64,000 bases of DNA from Herbihabitans rhizosphaerae (GCF_004216555.1 NZ_SGWQ01000001.1:927126-991125), one strand, 5' to 3'. Shown: positions 50,308 through 59,276, counted from the first letter of the stretch. The notes: generated by a model from the letters alone, not told the origin. Numbers and translations are program-made.

Positions 50308-51746
50308 TCCACAGTGGACAGTCGCACCACGAACGTGGCACCGCGCGCGCCGTCGGCGATCTGGACGGTCCCGCCGTGCCGTTCGGCGATGTCCCGCACG
50401 ATGGCGAGCCCCAGCCCCGCGCCGCCCGCGTCCCGCGCGCGTGACTCGTCGAGCCGGGTGAACCGCTCGAACACCCGCTCCCGGTCCTCCGGCGGGATTC
50501 CCGGCCCGTCGTCGGCGACGATCAGCACCGCGTCACCGTCCTCGGCCCGAACCTCGACGGTCACCTCCTCGATCGCATACCGCCGCGCGTTGTCCACGAG
50601 ATTGCGCACCAGCCGCGCCAGGTGTCCCCGATTCCCTTGCACCACAACGGTTCCGTCCACCCGGACGGTGACACCCTCGAACTCCCGGACCAGCTCGCCG
50701 AGATCCACCGGGGCGGTGGGTGCCGGCTGGGCGGCGTCGAACCTGGCCAGCAGCAACAGATCGTCGGCCACGTGCTGCAGGCGCCGCACGTCGGTCACCG
50801 CGTCGTCGGCGACGGCGGGCCAGTTCGCCCGGTCCGGGCTGTCCAGCGCCACCTCCAGCACAGTGCGCGCGCTCGCGATCGGACTGCGCAGCTCGTGCGC
50901 CGCGTCCGCGATGAACCGCCGCTGCTGATCGGCCGACTTCTCAAGCCTGCCAAGGGTTTCGTTGAGTGTCACGGCCAGCCGCTGCACGGCGTCGCCGGTG
51001 GACGGGACGGGCACTCTGCGGTGCAGTTCAGTGGCGCTGATGTCCTCCGCGGTGCTCCTGATCCGGTCGACCGACCGCAGCGCCCGGTTCGTCGCGAACC
51101 ACGCGACGCCCGCGATCAGCAGCACACAGAGCACCGCGACCGCCCACAGCCACCGGTCCAGCGCCGCGACCGCTTCCTCCGCCGCGAACGGCGTGACGAA
51201 TACCGAGAACCGCACGACCGAGTCCGGATGCACGTTCGCCGGGTCGACCCCCACGCGCGGGTCGCCTGGCGCCCCGCCGTCGCGCCAAGCGTCGACGGTG
51301 ATCACCTTCATGGTGACGCCGGCCAGGTCCGGGTCCGCGTGCCGCCATCGGGGTGTACCCAGACTGATCGTGCGCGTCGTGATCGGGCTCCCGGTTCTCG
51401 CGCTCTGCGACTTCGGGACGTCGTCCGGGTAGTCCGTCACGGGGACACCGAACGGCTCGAGGCTCTTGCTCCAGCGCAGCGGGACGCGATTGGCGGCGAC
51501 GACCTCGAAGGGCACCTTCGCCCAGGCCACGCCGCCAAGACCGCTGAGCCAGTACTTGTTGGGCGCGTTCAGGTGGTAGTCGAGGTCCCGCCGCGCCTGC
51601 TGTTCGGTCGCCGCCATCTGGCTGTCGTAGACGGTGTCGCGCAGCCACAACGCGCCGCCGGTGAAGATGACCGCGGAGACCAGGGCAGCCGCGAGGGCCG
51701 AGCGGGCGCCGACCGAGCGCGGGATCAGCCGCCGCCATCTACCCAC
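50304..51746 (-). CDS. Two-component sensor histidine kinase
   Basis: This 480-residue kinase has two membrane helices (about 14-34 and 185-207) around an outside domain, a HAMP region, the H box RRFIADAAHELRSPIASART and an HATPase with VRNLVDNARR and IVADDGPGIPPEDRERVFER. The start overlaps the response regulator by 8 bases. The last codons contain the palindrome GTCCACAGTGGAC (LSTVD then stop). It pairs with the OmpR-type regulator at 51739. The signal is unknown. Confidence 0.94.
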   Translation of the reverse strand: MGRWRRLIPRSVGARSALAAALVSAVIFTGGALWLRDTVYDSQMAATEQQARRDLDYHLNAPNKYWLSGLGGVAWAKVPFEVVAANRVPLRWSKSLEPFGVPVTDYPDDVPKSQSARTGSPITTRTISLGTPRWRHADPDLAGVTMKVITVDAWRDGGAPGDPRVGVDPANVHPDSVVRFSVFVTPFAAEEAVAALDRWLWAVAVLCVLLIAGVAWFATNRALRSVDRIRSTAEDISATELHRRVPVPSTGDAVQRLAVTLNETLGRLEKSADQQRRFIADAAHELRSPIASARTVLEVALDSPDRANWPAVADDAVTDVRRLQHVADDLLLLARFDAAQPAPTAPVDLGELVREFEGVTVRVDGTVVVQGNRGHLARLVRNLVDNARRYAIEEVTVEVRAEDGDAVLIVADDGPGIPPEDRERVFERFTRLDESRARDAGGAGLGLAIVRDIAERHGGTVQIADGARGATFVVRLSTVD

Positions 51747-52413
51747 CGCGACCGTCCAGCAGGTAGCCCATGCCGCGCACGGTCACGATGGCGCGCCGCC
51801 CGTACGGCTGGTCGATCTTGCGGCGCAGCGCGCTGACGTGCACCTCGACCACGTTCACGTCGCCGTCGTAGTGCGCGTCCCAGACCTGCTCCAGGATCTC
51901 GATCTTGCTCACCGCCCGGTCCGCGCGCAGCGCGAGGCACTCCAGGACACCGAACTCCCGCGCGGTGAGCTTGATCGGCTCGTCGCCTCGGTGACACGTG
52001 CGCGCGCCGGGGTCGACCGCCAGATCGCCGAAGGTCATCGTGCGCGGCGGGGCCTTGCCGCGCCGCACCATCGAGCGCAGCCGGGCGAGCAGCACCGGGT
52101 AGGAGAACGGCTTGGTGAGGTAGTCGTCCGCACCGGTCTCGATGCCCTCCACCTCGTCATACTCGCCGTCCTTCGCGGTGAGCATCATGATCGGCGTGCT
52201 GTCGCCGGCTCGCCGCAACGCCGCGCACACGCGATAGCCGTTCAGCCCGGGCAGCATGATGTCGAGGATGATCGCCGCGTAGTCGCCCTCCTGGGCCATC
52301 CACAGCCCGTCCCGCCCGTCGTGCACCACGTCGACGGTGAACGAATGCGACTCCAACCCCCATTTCAGCGCAGCGGCGAGCCGCCTTTCGTCCTCCACGA
52401 CGAGTACCCGCAT
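51739..52413 (-). CDS. OmpR-family response regulator
   Basis: This 224-residue regulator has a receiver domain (VLVVEDERRLAAALKWGLES, phospho-aspartate in IILDIMLPGLNG, lysine in DDYLTKPFSYPVL) and a winged helix ending in VHVSALRRKIDQ and TVRGMGYLLDG. It overlaps the kinase gene. It is divergent from a DUF2079 membrane gene, and the shared leader holds repeated TCTTCAG elements, so it probably controls both itself and that gene. Confidence 0.95.
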   Translation of the reverse strand: MRVLVVEDERRLAAALKWGLESHSFTVDVVHDGRDGLWMAQEGDYAAIILDIMLPGLNGYRVCAALRRAGDSTPIMMLTAKDGEYDEVEGIETGADDYLTKPFSYPVLLARLRSMVRRGKAPPRTMTFGDLAVDPGARTCHRGDEPIKLTAREFGVLECLALRADRAVSKIEILEQVWDAHYDGDVNVVEVHVSALRRKIDQPYGRRAIVTVRGMGYLLDGRGG

Positions 52414-52445
52414 GCGGCGAGTCTGGCACGGCTGACCGGCCGGCT

Positions 52446-52482
52446 CTGAAGAGTTCTTCAGGATTACGCAACGTTTCTTCAG
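52446..52482. promoter_or_regulatory. Candidate response-regulator binding repeats
   Basis: CTGAAGA, GT, TCTTCAG forms a 16-bp palindrome at 52446-52461. TCTTCAG recurs at 52476-52482, 21 bp from the first TCTTCAG, two helical turns. It lies between the divergent response regulator and DUF2079 genes. Confidence 0.6.
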
Positions 52483-52526
52483 CACGGGCAACCAACAGTC
52501 GTCGGCACAACGACGACGGAGGTGCC

Positions 52527-53813
52527 ATGGCCGCAGTGCTGAACACTCGTATCGACAGTCGATCCGACACGCTCTCGCCGAGGATTCCGGCAGGCCTTGC
52601 CATTGTCTTCTCCGTGGCGTACGCCGCGTTCTCATTGCGGAGACACGCGAATTTCCAGACGTCCGGATTCGACCTCGGTATTTTCGAGCAGGCGGTACGC
52701 GGATACGCACACGGCGAGCTTCCGGTGTCCGACATTCTCGGACACAATCTTCTCGGCGAGCATTTCAGCCCGATTCTCGCCATACTGGCACCGTTCTACC
52801 GCCTGTTCCCGTCGGCGGAAACCCTGCTGATCGCCCAGGCGTTGCTGCTCGGCCTGTCGGTGTTCCCGGTTACCCGCACCGCGATCCGTCTGCTCGGCCC
52901 GATGCTGGGCACGACGATCGGATTCTGCTACGGGATCTCCTGGGGGCTGCACAGCGCGCTGGCATTCGACTTCCACGAGGTGGCGTTCGCCGTCCCGATC
53001 ACGGCATTCGCCCTGGACGCGTACCTTCGCGGCAAGTTGGGGCAGGCCGTCGCGATCGCCGCGTCGTTGGTCCTGGTCAAGGAGGATCTCGGGCTGACGG
53101 TCGCGATGCTCGGGCTGCTGATCGCCGTCAAACCCGCCACACGCCGGCTCGGCCTGATCACCGCCGCGTGCGGGCTGACGGCCACACTGGTCAGCATTTT
53201 CGTGCTGATCCCCCATTTCCGGGGAACGTCCTATCGATTCTTCGAGGCGGCCGGAAGCGGTACCGGCGACTGGTTCGACTCGGACAAGATCGTGCTCGTG
53301 CTGCTCGTACTCGCGCCGTCATTGTTCCTGGCACTGCGTTCGCCGCTGCTGCTGCTCGTGCTCCCGACGTTGGCCTGGCGACTGCTCAGCTCGAATCTGT
53401 TCTACTGGCAGCCGGACTTTCACTACGACGCCGTTCTCATGCCGATCGTGTTCTTCGCGCTCGTCCACTCGTTGACACTGCTGCGCCTCCGACGGTTTTC
53501 CACGGCGATAGCAGCCGCACTGGTGATAGCCGGAACGGTATTGACCACGTCCACCCGGTCGTCCGTGGTCGAGAACACCGACGCCAACCGGGCAGCGATC
53601 GCGGAGCCGGCGCGGCGACTGCTCCAACTCATTCCGGACGGCGCGTCGGTCGCGATCGAGAACGACCTCGCGCCGCAACTCACCAGTCGGGCCGACGTCC
53701 ATCTCGTGGGTTCCGGCCGTCCGGCCGAATGGACGCTGGTCTATCGGCACCGAACGGTCCCGCTGGGGCAATTCATCGCCTCGGCGGGCCCGTTCGTCCT
53801 CATCAGGAACTGA
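52527..53813 (+). CDS. DUF2079 polytopic membrane protein
   Basis: This 428-residue protein has about 9-10 membrane helices and the DUF2079 marks SGFDLGIFEQAVRGYAHGEL, the loop NLLGEHFSPILAILAPFYRL, and WGLHSALAFDFHEVAFAVPI. DUF2079 proteins resemble GT-C glycosyltransferases and may use lipid-linked sugars. It is probably controlled by the divergent two-component system. Its end overlaps the sigma factor gene by 11 bases on the other strand. Confidence 0.9.
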   Translation: MAAVLNTRIDSRSDTLSPRIPAGLAIVFSVAYAAFSLRRHANFQTSGFDLGIFEQAVRGYAHGELPVSDILGHNLLGEHFSPILAILAPFYRLFPSAETLLIAQALLLGLSVFPVTRTAIRLLGPMLGTTIGFCYGISWGLHSALAFDFHEVAFAVPITAFALDAYLRGKLGQAVAIAASLVLVKEDLGLTVAMLGLLIAVKPATRRLGLITAACGLTATLVSIFVLIPHFRGTSYRFFEAAGSGTGDWFDSDKIVLVLLVLAPSLFLALRSPLLLLVLPTLAWRLLSSNLFYWQPDFHYDAVLMPIVFFALVHSLTLLRLRRFSTAIAAALVIAGTVLTTSTRSSVVENTDANRAAIAEPARRLLQLIPDGASVAIENDLAPQLTSRADVHLVGSGRPAEWTLVYRHRTVPLGQFIASAGPFVLIRN

Positions 53814-54759
53814 CCGACGGAAAGCCGAACCGGGTGACCAGCGACGGGTCACCGAACGCGATGATCTCCGCCAGCCCGGTGGTGGTCACGGTGAGCACCG
53901 CGACCCCGTACGCCCGGTACACACCGTCCTCGCCGCGCAGGTAGGCGGCCGCGGCCGGCTGCCCATTCGCCGAGGTCGGCAGCATCCGCCAGTCACCGGG
54001 CTCACCCAGTGCACTGGCGGCGAAGAACGGCACGCAGATGCTCTTGCCGGAGAACCAGGTCGCCGCCGGCGGCATCTGCAAGCTTGCGTCTTCCCGCAAA
54101 ATCCTCTCCAGTAAACGCACGTCCGAGGTCTCGAACGCACGCATGTACCGCTCGAGCAGGTGCTTGCGCTCGGGCTCGGCCGGCTCGTCGACCGTGTCAC
54201 CGGCGGCGTCACGAAGCTCGGCCAGCCGGGCGCGGGCGCGCTGCAGCGTGCTCTTCACCGCGGCCACGCTGGTGTCCAGCGCTTCGGCCACCTCGGCGGC
54301 ACGCAGACCCACCACGTCCCGCAGCAACAGCACCGCCCGCTGACTGGACGGCAAGCCCTGCAGGCACGCGATCAACGCCAGCCGGAGACTGTCCCGCGCC
54401 GCGACGGTGGCGGCCGGATCGGCCACCAGCGAGTCCGGAATCGGTTGCAGCCACAAGGTTTCCGCGCCGGCCATGCGCGGCTCGCCGTGCGGGTCACCGC
54501 TCGGCTCGGCGATTCCGGACGGCAGCACCCGCCGGTCGCTCTTGCCGGCGGCGGTGAGGCAGACGTTGGTCGCGATCTGGTACAGCCAGGTGCGCAGCGA
54601 CGAGCGCCCCTCGAACCGGTCGTACCCGCGCCACGCGCGCAGATAGGTCTCCTGGACGAGGTCCTCCGCGTCGGCGACCGAGCCGATCATGCGGTAGCAG
54701 TGCGCGATCAGCTCCCGCCGGTACGGCTCGGCGAGCGTGGCGAAGTCGGCGGTGGTCAT
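53803..54759 (-). CDS. ECF sigma factor with C-terminal SnoaL-like domain
   Basis: This 318-residue protein has sigma region 2 (LAEPYRRELIAHCYRMIGSV, then ADAEDLVQETYLRAW) and region 4 (LPSSQRAVLLLRDVVGLRAA, then EVAEALDTSVAAVKSTLQRA), followed by an NTF2/SnoaL-like domain (about 200-318). Such fused ECF factors (the SigX5-like/ECF56 type) have no separate anti-sigma factor; the extra domain tunes activity. It directly follows a DHFR-like gene on the same strand, a frequent partner, which may be its target or sensor. Confidence 0.92.
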   Translation of the reverse strand: MTTADFATLAEPYRRELIAHCYRMIGSVADAEDLVQETYLRAWRGYDRFEGRSSLRTWLYQIATNVCLTAAGKSDRRVLPSGIAEPSGDPHGEPRMAGAETLWLQPIPDSLVADPAATVAARDSLRLALIACLQGLPSSQRAVLLLRDVVGLRAAEVAEALDTSVAAVKSTLQRARARLAELRDAAGDTVDEPAEPERKHLLERYMRAFETSDVRLLERILREDASLQMPPAATWFSGKSICVPFFAASALGEPGDWRMLPTSANGQPAAAAYLRGEDGVYRAYGVAVLTVTTTGLAEIIAFGDPSLVTRFGFPSVSS

Positions 54760-54772
54760 CGTCGCCTCCCGT

Positions 54773-55327
54773 TCACGGTCGGTAGATCAGCGTGGCCACG
54801 CCGGTGTCGCCCTTGGCGACGTCGACCAGCGTGAGGTCGGCCCGGCCGATGCCGTCGAACAGCCGCTTGCCCTCGCCGAGCACGAGCGGATGCACCCCGA
54901 CGGCGACCTCGTCGACCAGGCCGTGCCGCAGCAGCGTACGCAGCAGGGTGCCGCTGCCGTACATCACGATGTCCTTGCCCGGCAACACTTTCAGCTCGGC
55001 GACCGCCTCCGGCACGTCGCCGTCGAGCACGCTCGCGTTCCAGGTGAGCGGCCCGCGCAGCGTCCTCGACGCGACGAGCTTGGGGATCTCGCGCAGCCGG
55101 TCGGCGTACTCACCCTCATTACCGGACCACGCCGTGGACAGCAGCTCGTAGGTAACCCGGCCGCACAGAAACAGGTCGCTGGCCTCGATGCCGGCGATCG
55201 CGTCGTCGCGCGCGGCGTCGGAGAAGTACGGGAGTGCCCAGCCACCGCCGTCCAGTTCGCCGAAGCCGCCCGGATCCTGGAACACACCGTCGAGGGTCAT
55301 GAACCCGCCGGCCTTGAGCTTTCGCAT
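54773..55327 (-). CDS. Dihydrofolate reductase-family (RibD C-terminal) protein
   Basis: This 184-residue protein has the RibD C-terminal/DHFR-like fold: MRKLKAGGFMTLDGVFQDPG, ASDLFLCGRVTYELLSTAW, LVASRTLRGPLTWNASVLDG and KDIVMYGSGTLLRTLLRHGL. It binds a nicotinamide cofactor; the substrate is unknown, and most members are not true folate reductases. AAGGGAG precedes ATG 55327. It lies upstream of the sigma factor gene in one transcription unit. Confidence 0.92.
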   Translation of the reverse strand: MRKLKAGGFMTLDGVFQDPGGFGELDGGGWALPYFSDAARDDAIAGIEASDLFLCGRVTYELLSTAWSGNEGEYADRLREIPKLVASRTLRGPLTWNASVLDGDVPEAVAELKVLPGKDIVMYGSGTLLRTLLRHGLVDEVAVGVHPLVLGEGKRLFDGIGRADLTLVDVAKGDTGVATLIYRP

Positions 55328-55389
55328 GATCGATCTCCCTTCACGAGGTTGTCGCAAGGGAGACTCGGGCGGATCGAAAAAGGAATCGC

Positions 55390-55758
55390 TCAGTCCTTGA
55401 GTACGCAGGACAGGTCCGCGACCAGGGATTCGAGCGAGCGACGGCTGGTGGCGAGCTGGTCGATCCGCGCGTTCAGCTTGGCCAACTCGTCGTTGAGTAC
55501 GTCGATCAGTGGACGGCACTCGCCTTCGCCCGGCAGCTCGGCGCCCTCGCCGGTGCACAGGATCACCTTGCGCACGATCTCGATCGGCAGCGCGGAGGAC
55601 AGCAGACACCTGATGCGTGCCACCACGTCCACATCCGAGTCGTCGTACTCGCGGAACCGGCCCTCGGTGCGCTTCGGGGTGAGCAGGCCGTGTTCTTCGT
55701 AGTAGCGCAGCATTCTCGGGGTCGCGCCGGTCCGCTCGCTGAGTTCACCGATCCGCAA
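55390..55758 (-). CDS. MerR family regulator
   Basis: This 122-residue protein starts with the MerR helix-turn-helix and wing (MRIGELSERTGATPRMLRYY, EEHGLLTPKRTEGRFREY) and continues with a long dimerisation helix. Two cysteines and several acidic residues in the middle (LCTGEGAELPGEGEC) could bind a ligand or metal. It is divergent from a broken MFS pump gene, its probable former target. Confidence 0.93.
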   Translation of the reverse strand: MRIGELSERTGATPRMLRYYEEHGLLTPKRTEGRFREYDDSDVDVVARIRCLLSSALPIEIVRKVILCTGEGAELPGEGECRPLIDVLNDELAKLNARIDQLATSRRSLESLVADLSCVLKD

Positions 55759-55799
55759 CGGGCACCTCGCCTTTCCTGGGTATTCTCGGATCCGCCAAA

Positions 55800-56667
55800 C
55801 GGAGCGGAACCTCGCTCTTGCTCTGCGCCTTCGCGATCGGCACCTCGGAGTTCATCATCGTCGGGGTGCTGCCCGAAGTGGCCGCTGATCTCTCGGTCGA
55901 CCTGCCCACCGCCGGGCTGCTGGTGACCGCCTACGCCTTCATGATCGCGGTCGGCGGGCCGGTCCTCACCGTGTTGGCCGGACGCCTGCCCCGCCGCGGT
56001 CTGCTGATCGGATTGATGGCGCTGTGCACGGGTGCGGCGGCGCTGTCCGCCGTCGCGTCCAACTACCCCATGCTGATGATCGCGCGGGTGCTCGGACTGC
56101 TGACCACGATTTTCGCGTTCACCGGCATGATCGCCGCCTTCACGTACGTGTCGCCGACGCTGCGCGAGGTCACCGGGTTCTCGTCGGGGTGGGTCACCGG
56201 CGTGCTGCTGGTGTACGGACTCGGCACGGTCGTGGGCAGCACGCTGGCCGGGAAGGTGCGGCCGGAGTCGATCAGCCGAGTGCTGCCCATCCCACTCGCG
56301 GTACTGGGAGGCGGCCTGCTGCTGCAGGGATTTCTCATGCACGCCAAGGGAACCAGCCTGATCGCACTGTTCCTGCTCGGCGCGTCCGCGTTCACCGTGG
56401 GGCCACTGGTGCACACGTATCTGATGGACCGCGCCGGCCCGGCCGCTGGATTTGTGGCGTCGGTGAACATCTCCGCGTTCAACGTGGCGGCGGCTCTGGG
56501 TCCGCTGCTGGGTGGGGCGGTGATCTCGGGTGGCCTCGGGCTGGACCGGGGTGGCGGTGATCGCGGCGGTGCCGAGCCTGCTCGGGTTCGGGGTCGCGCT
56601 GCTGCTGCACCAGGGACGCCGGCGTTCTGATCGCGCCAGTGCCGGTGCCGGTGGCGAGTCGGTGTGA
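55800..56667 (+). pseudogene. MFS drug efflux pump, internally deleted and frameshifted
   Basis: The N-terminal part reads as an AraJ/Cmx-type pump (CAFAIGTSEFIIVGVLPEVA, MIAVGGPVLTVLAGRLPRRG). After MIARVLGLLTT it jumps to FAFTGMIAAFTYVSPTLREV, losing about 150 residues that normally hold helices 5 to 7. Near 56540 a one-base shift then moves the true C-terminus (TGVAVIAAVPSLLGFGVALL) to another frame that ends at 56667. No ATG or GTG fits the start. The gene is dead or dying beside its MerR regulator. Confidence 0.75.
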
Positions 56668-56672
56668 TTTGG

Positions 56673-56829
56673 TCAGGGCGTCGAGGCCTGGGGCGTCGGT
56701 GTGGTGAGCTCGGCCAGGTGGTGCAGCGAGTTGATCAGGTGCTCGGGACCGAACGGCGGGAACTGGATGTACTGCCGGATGCGCGGCGGCACGGCCGACC
56801 AGTCGTAGGTGAGCGTGACCTGGGTTTCG
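56673..56829 (-). pseudogene. SRPBCC-family protein, C-terminal remnant
   Basis: The minus strand reads QVTLTYDWSAVPPRIRQYIQ, then FPPFGPEHLINSLHHLAELT and a stop, the end of a polyketide cyclase/START-like (SRPBCC) protein. The sequence upstream does not encode the rest of the fold, so it is an orphan 3' end. It lies next to the broken MFS pump, so this region seems to have lost DNA. The stretch 56830-56987 holds nothing recognisable. Confidence 0.55.
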
Positions 56830-56987
56830 GACGGGCGGCGAAGCAAAACTCATCGGTGGCGGCGGTTCGGGCTCGGCGATCGGTTCGGCTCGCACGGTGA
56901 CGGTGTCGCCAACTGGCTGATCGTGATCACCAGGTCAGGTTCTGGTTGTTTCGTCCTGCCAGCCGGGCTTTCCTTTGTCCATGGCCG

Positions 56988-57359
56988 TCAACCGTTCTCA
57001 GTGAAAACCACCGGCCGCCCGTCCAGGACGTCACCGTGGATGCGCCTGGCGCGGCGGGGATCGTTCTCCAGGTTGACGATCCAACCGTCGTAGAACGAGC
57101 AGCCGGCTCCGGCGCAGTGCTCGCCGTCCTGGACGCGATACAACCCGAACGCCCAGGTCGTGTCGGCGACCAGAATCAACTCACCGCGCCCGGCGTCGCG
57201 GAGGACCGACGCCGCCTTACCTCCGTCCTCGACGTGGTCGCCCTCGTCGAGGAGCTGTTGGAGATCCGCGCGAGCGTGGCCTTCCTGTTCGAACACCCCG
57301 AACCGGTACTTGGCGAACGGCCCCGAGGACGATCCCGTGAACGGTTGGGACACCGCCAT
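56988..57359 (-). CDS. Hypothetical protein
   Basis: This protein of about 123 residues starts MAVSQPFTGSSSGPFAKYRF and contains GELILVADTTWAFGLYRVQD and SFYDGWIVNLENDPRRARRI. Codon third positions are strongly G/C along its length, as expected for a real gene. There is no signal, membrane segment or known motif. The start is uncertain: the frame is open for about 40 codons upstream, and no good ribosome site is seen. Confidence 0.5.
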   Translation of the reverse strand: MAVSQPFTGSSSGPFAKYRFGVFEQEGHARADLQQLLDEGDHVEDGGKAASVLRDAGRGELILVADTTWAFGLYRVQDGEHCAGAGCSFYDGWIVNLENDPRRARRIHGDVLDGRPVVFTENG

Positions 57360-57437
57360 CCAGGACCAGCCAGGCCTGTCCGGGAGTTCGCGGTCGGGAC
57401 ATCCCTGTTCGGCATGATGATCGTGAAGTGATCGGGC

Positions 57438-57474
57438 GAAGACGTGCACCTCCGGTAAACAAGAAGACGTGCAC
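57438..57474. repeat. 12-bp direct repeat over a start codon
   Basis: GAAGACGTGCAC occurs at 57438-57449 and 57463-57474, 25 bp apart. The second copy includes the GTG start of the methyltransferase gene. It may mark a small duplication at a rearrangement joint or a binding site. Confidence 0.5.
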
Positions 57475-58077
57475 TTCAACCACAACGACCACTACCACGG
57501 ATTCCTGCTACGCCAAGCGCCCACCAGAACCAAGCACGCCCTGGACGTCGGCTGCGGCACCGGCACCTTCGCCCGCCTACTCGCCACACAAGTACCCGAA
57601 GTAGACGCCCTCGACCGCTCCGAAGCCATGATCACCGCAGCCCGCGAGAACGCCCCACCGAACGTCCAGTTCACACGGACCGACCTCAACGAGCACGAAC
57701 TCCCCCACGAGCACTACGACTTCGTGTCCTGCATCGCCAGCCTGCACCACATGCCGTTCGCCCCAACGGTCACCCGACTACGCGACACCCTGCGCCCCGG
57801 CGGCGTCCTCGCCATCCTCGGCCTGCACAAGCCGACGCCGCTCGACTACGCCCGCGCCCTGGCCGTAGTACCGGCGAACTTCGCGATGCGCCTCGTGCAC
57901 CTGCCAAGACCCCCACGCGGCGGATGGAGCGACCACAAGAGCGCCATGCCGGTCCATGATCCAGACATGACGTTCACGCAGCTCCGAGCCGCCGCGCACG
58001 AACACCTACCCGAAGCGGTGGTACGCCGGCACTTCTTCTTCCGCCACTCGATCGTCTACCGCAGGCCTAGCGACTGA
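57469..58077 (+). CDS. SAM-dependent methyltransferase
   Basis: This 202-residue class I methyltransferase has motif I ALDVGCGTGTFARLL, an acidic residue after VDALDRSE, and SLHHMPFAPTVTRLRDTLRP with LRPGGVLAILGLHKP for motifs III and IV. The N-terminus HFNHNDHYHGFLLRQAPTRT is histidine-rich and typical of a group of small actinobacterial enzymes. Substrate unknown. GTG 57469 is the likely start but lacks a strong ribosome site. Its end overlaps the convergent gene by 11 bases. Confidence 0.88.
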   Translation: MHFNHNDHYHGFLLRQAPTRTKHALDVGCGTGTFARLLATQVPEVDALDRSEAMITAARENAPPNVQFTRTDLNEHELPHEHYDFVSCIASLHHMPFAPTVTRLRDTLRPGGVLAILGLHKPTPLDYARALAVVPANFAMRLVHLPRPPRGGWSDHKSAMPVHDPDMTFTQLRAAAHEHLPEAVVRRHFFFRHSIVYRRPSD

Positions 58078-58339
58078 GACCGGTAGCCGCCTTCGTCCGA
58101 CGATTGCCGAACACCCGGGTCATCGGAGTGACCTCGTCGATGTGTGCGGCCACCACGTGCACGAAGTTGATCGCCGCGAACGTGCCGTCGGCGAGCTTCG
58201 GCATATGCACGGCTCCCGCGCCGAGCAGATCGGGCAACCGGTTCTCCAGGTCCTGGGCTCCTTCGTCGGACAGGGCGTACACCAGTGGCTCGCTGCCACC
58301 GGCAAGGTGCAACACGAGCGCGCGCTTCGAATCACTCAT
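58067..58339 (-). CDS. Small hypothetical protein
   Basis: This 90-residue protein starts MSDSKRALVLHLAGGSEPLV and contains ALSDEGAQDLENRLPDLLGA and a strand AINFVHVVAAHIDEV, so an alpha/beta mini-domain. Soluble, with no recognised motif. ATG 58339 is chosen; a GGAG lies about 13 bases upstream. The end overlaps the methyltransferase gene. Confidence 0.65.
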   Translation of the reverse strand: MSDSKRALVLHLAGGSEPLVYALSDEGAQDLENRLPDLLGAGAVHMPKLADGTFAAINFVHVVAAHIDEVTPMTRVFGNRRTKAATGLSR

Positions 58340-58400
58340 GCTGTCGAGAGAACTCCTGTTCCTCCTGCCACACAAGGGATTTCACTCGTAGGTTATTCGC

Positions 58401-59276
58401 TCAGAGCTGAACCGCCGCCCTCGATCGCGGCAGGTAGCTCACCAGCAGCGCACCGAGCAGCAGAGCCGCGCCGATCATGCCGAGCCCGGTCAGCCGCTCG
58501 TGCAGCAGCAACACGGACAGCACCGTCGCCGTGAGCGGTTCGAGCATCGCGGCCAGTGCCGCCGCGACGGCGTTGCCCCGGCGCAGACCGGCGAAGTACG
58601 CGCCGTAGGCGATGGCCGTCGGCACCAGCCCGAGGAACGCGACGGCGGCCAGGCCGGTCGCGGTGAGCGGCACCGCCATGCCGAGCGGCAGCGCGACCGG
58701 CAGCAGCAACAGTCCCCCGGTGAGCAGGCCGAGCGCCGTCGTGGTGGCCGCGTCCAACCCGTCGACCGGCCGCCGGTTGATCACGGTCAGCGTGGCGAAT
58801 CCCGCGCCGGCGACGAGTGCCGCGCCGATGCCGAGAACCGTTGCCGTGCCGCCGTTTCCGGACAGCAAGGCCAGTCCGGCCAGTGCGACGGTGATCGACA
58901 CGAGGGTGACCGTGTCGGGCAATCGCCGCTCCAGTACGGCCGTCGCTCCCGTCACGAATACCGGCACGCTGCCGATGGTGATCAGCGTGGCCAAGCTGAC
59001 GGACGTGGACGACACGGCGGTGAAGTAGGCGGTCTGGAACACGGCGAGCAGCGCGCCGGTCGCGAGTATCCGACGGGCGGCGGCCCTGGTGCGGGCGGCG
59101 CGCAGCCGGGTGGCGACCACGACCGTGGCGAGTGCGCCGCCGATCAGCAGGCGGTACGCGGCGACGGCGAGCGGATCGAGTCGGGCGTCGTCGGCGAGGA
59201 TCGAGCCGGACAAGCCGCCGGTTCCCCAGAGGATTCCGGCGGTGACGAGAAGAAGTGTGGATCTGTTGGCAGACAA
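58401..59276 (-). CDS. EamA-type DMT exporter
   Basis: This 291-residue protein has ten membrane helices in two EamA halves (LLLVTAGILWGTGGLSGSIL at the start; AAVAFLGLVPTAIAYGAYFA and LLHERLTGLGMIGAALLLGA in the second). Such drug/metabolite transporters export amino acids or small metabolites. A short N-terminal extension is polar. No regulator gene is adjacent. Confidence 0.92.
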   Translation of the reverse strand: MSANRSTLLLVTAGILWGTGGLSGSILADDARLDPLAVAAYRLLIGGALATVVVATRLRAARTRAAARRILATGALLAVFQTAYFTAVSSTSVSLATLITIGSVPVFVTGATAVLERRLPDTVTLVSITVALAGLALLSGNGGTATVLGIGAALVAGAGFATLTVINRRPVDGLDAATTTALGLLTGGLLLLPVALPLGMAVPLTATGLAAVAFLGLVPTAIAYGAYFAGLRRGNAVAAALAAMLEPLTATVLSVLLLHERLTGLGMIGAALLLGALLVSYLPRSRAAVQL

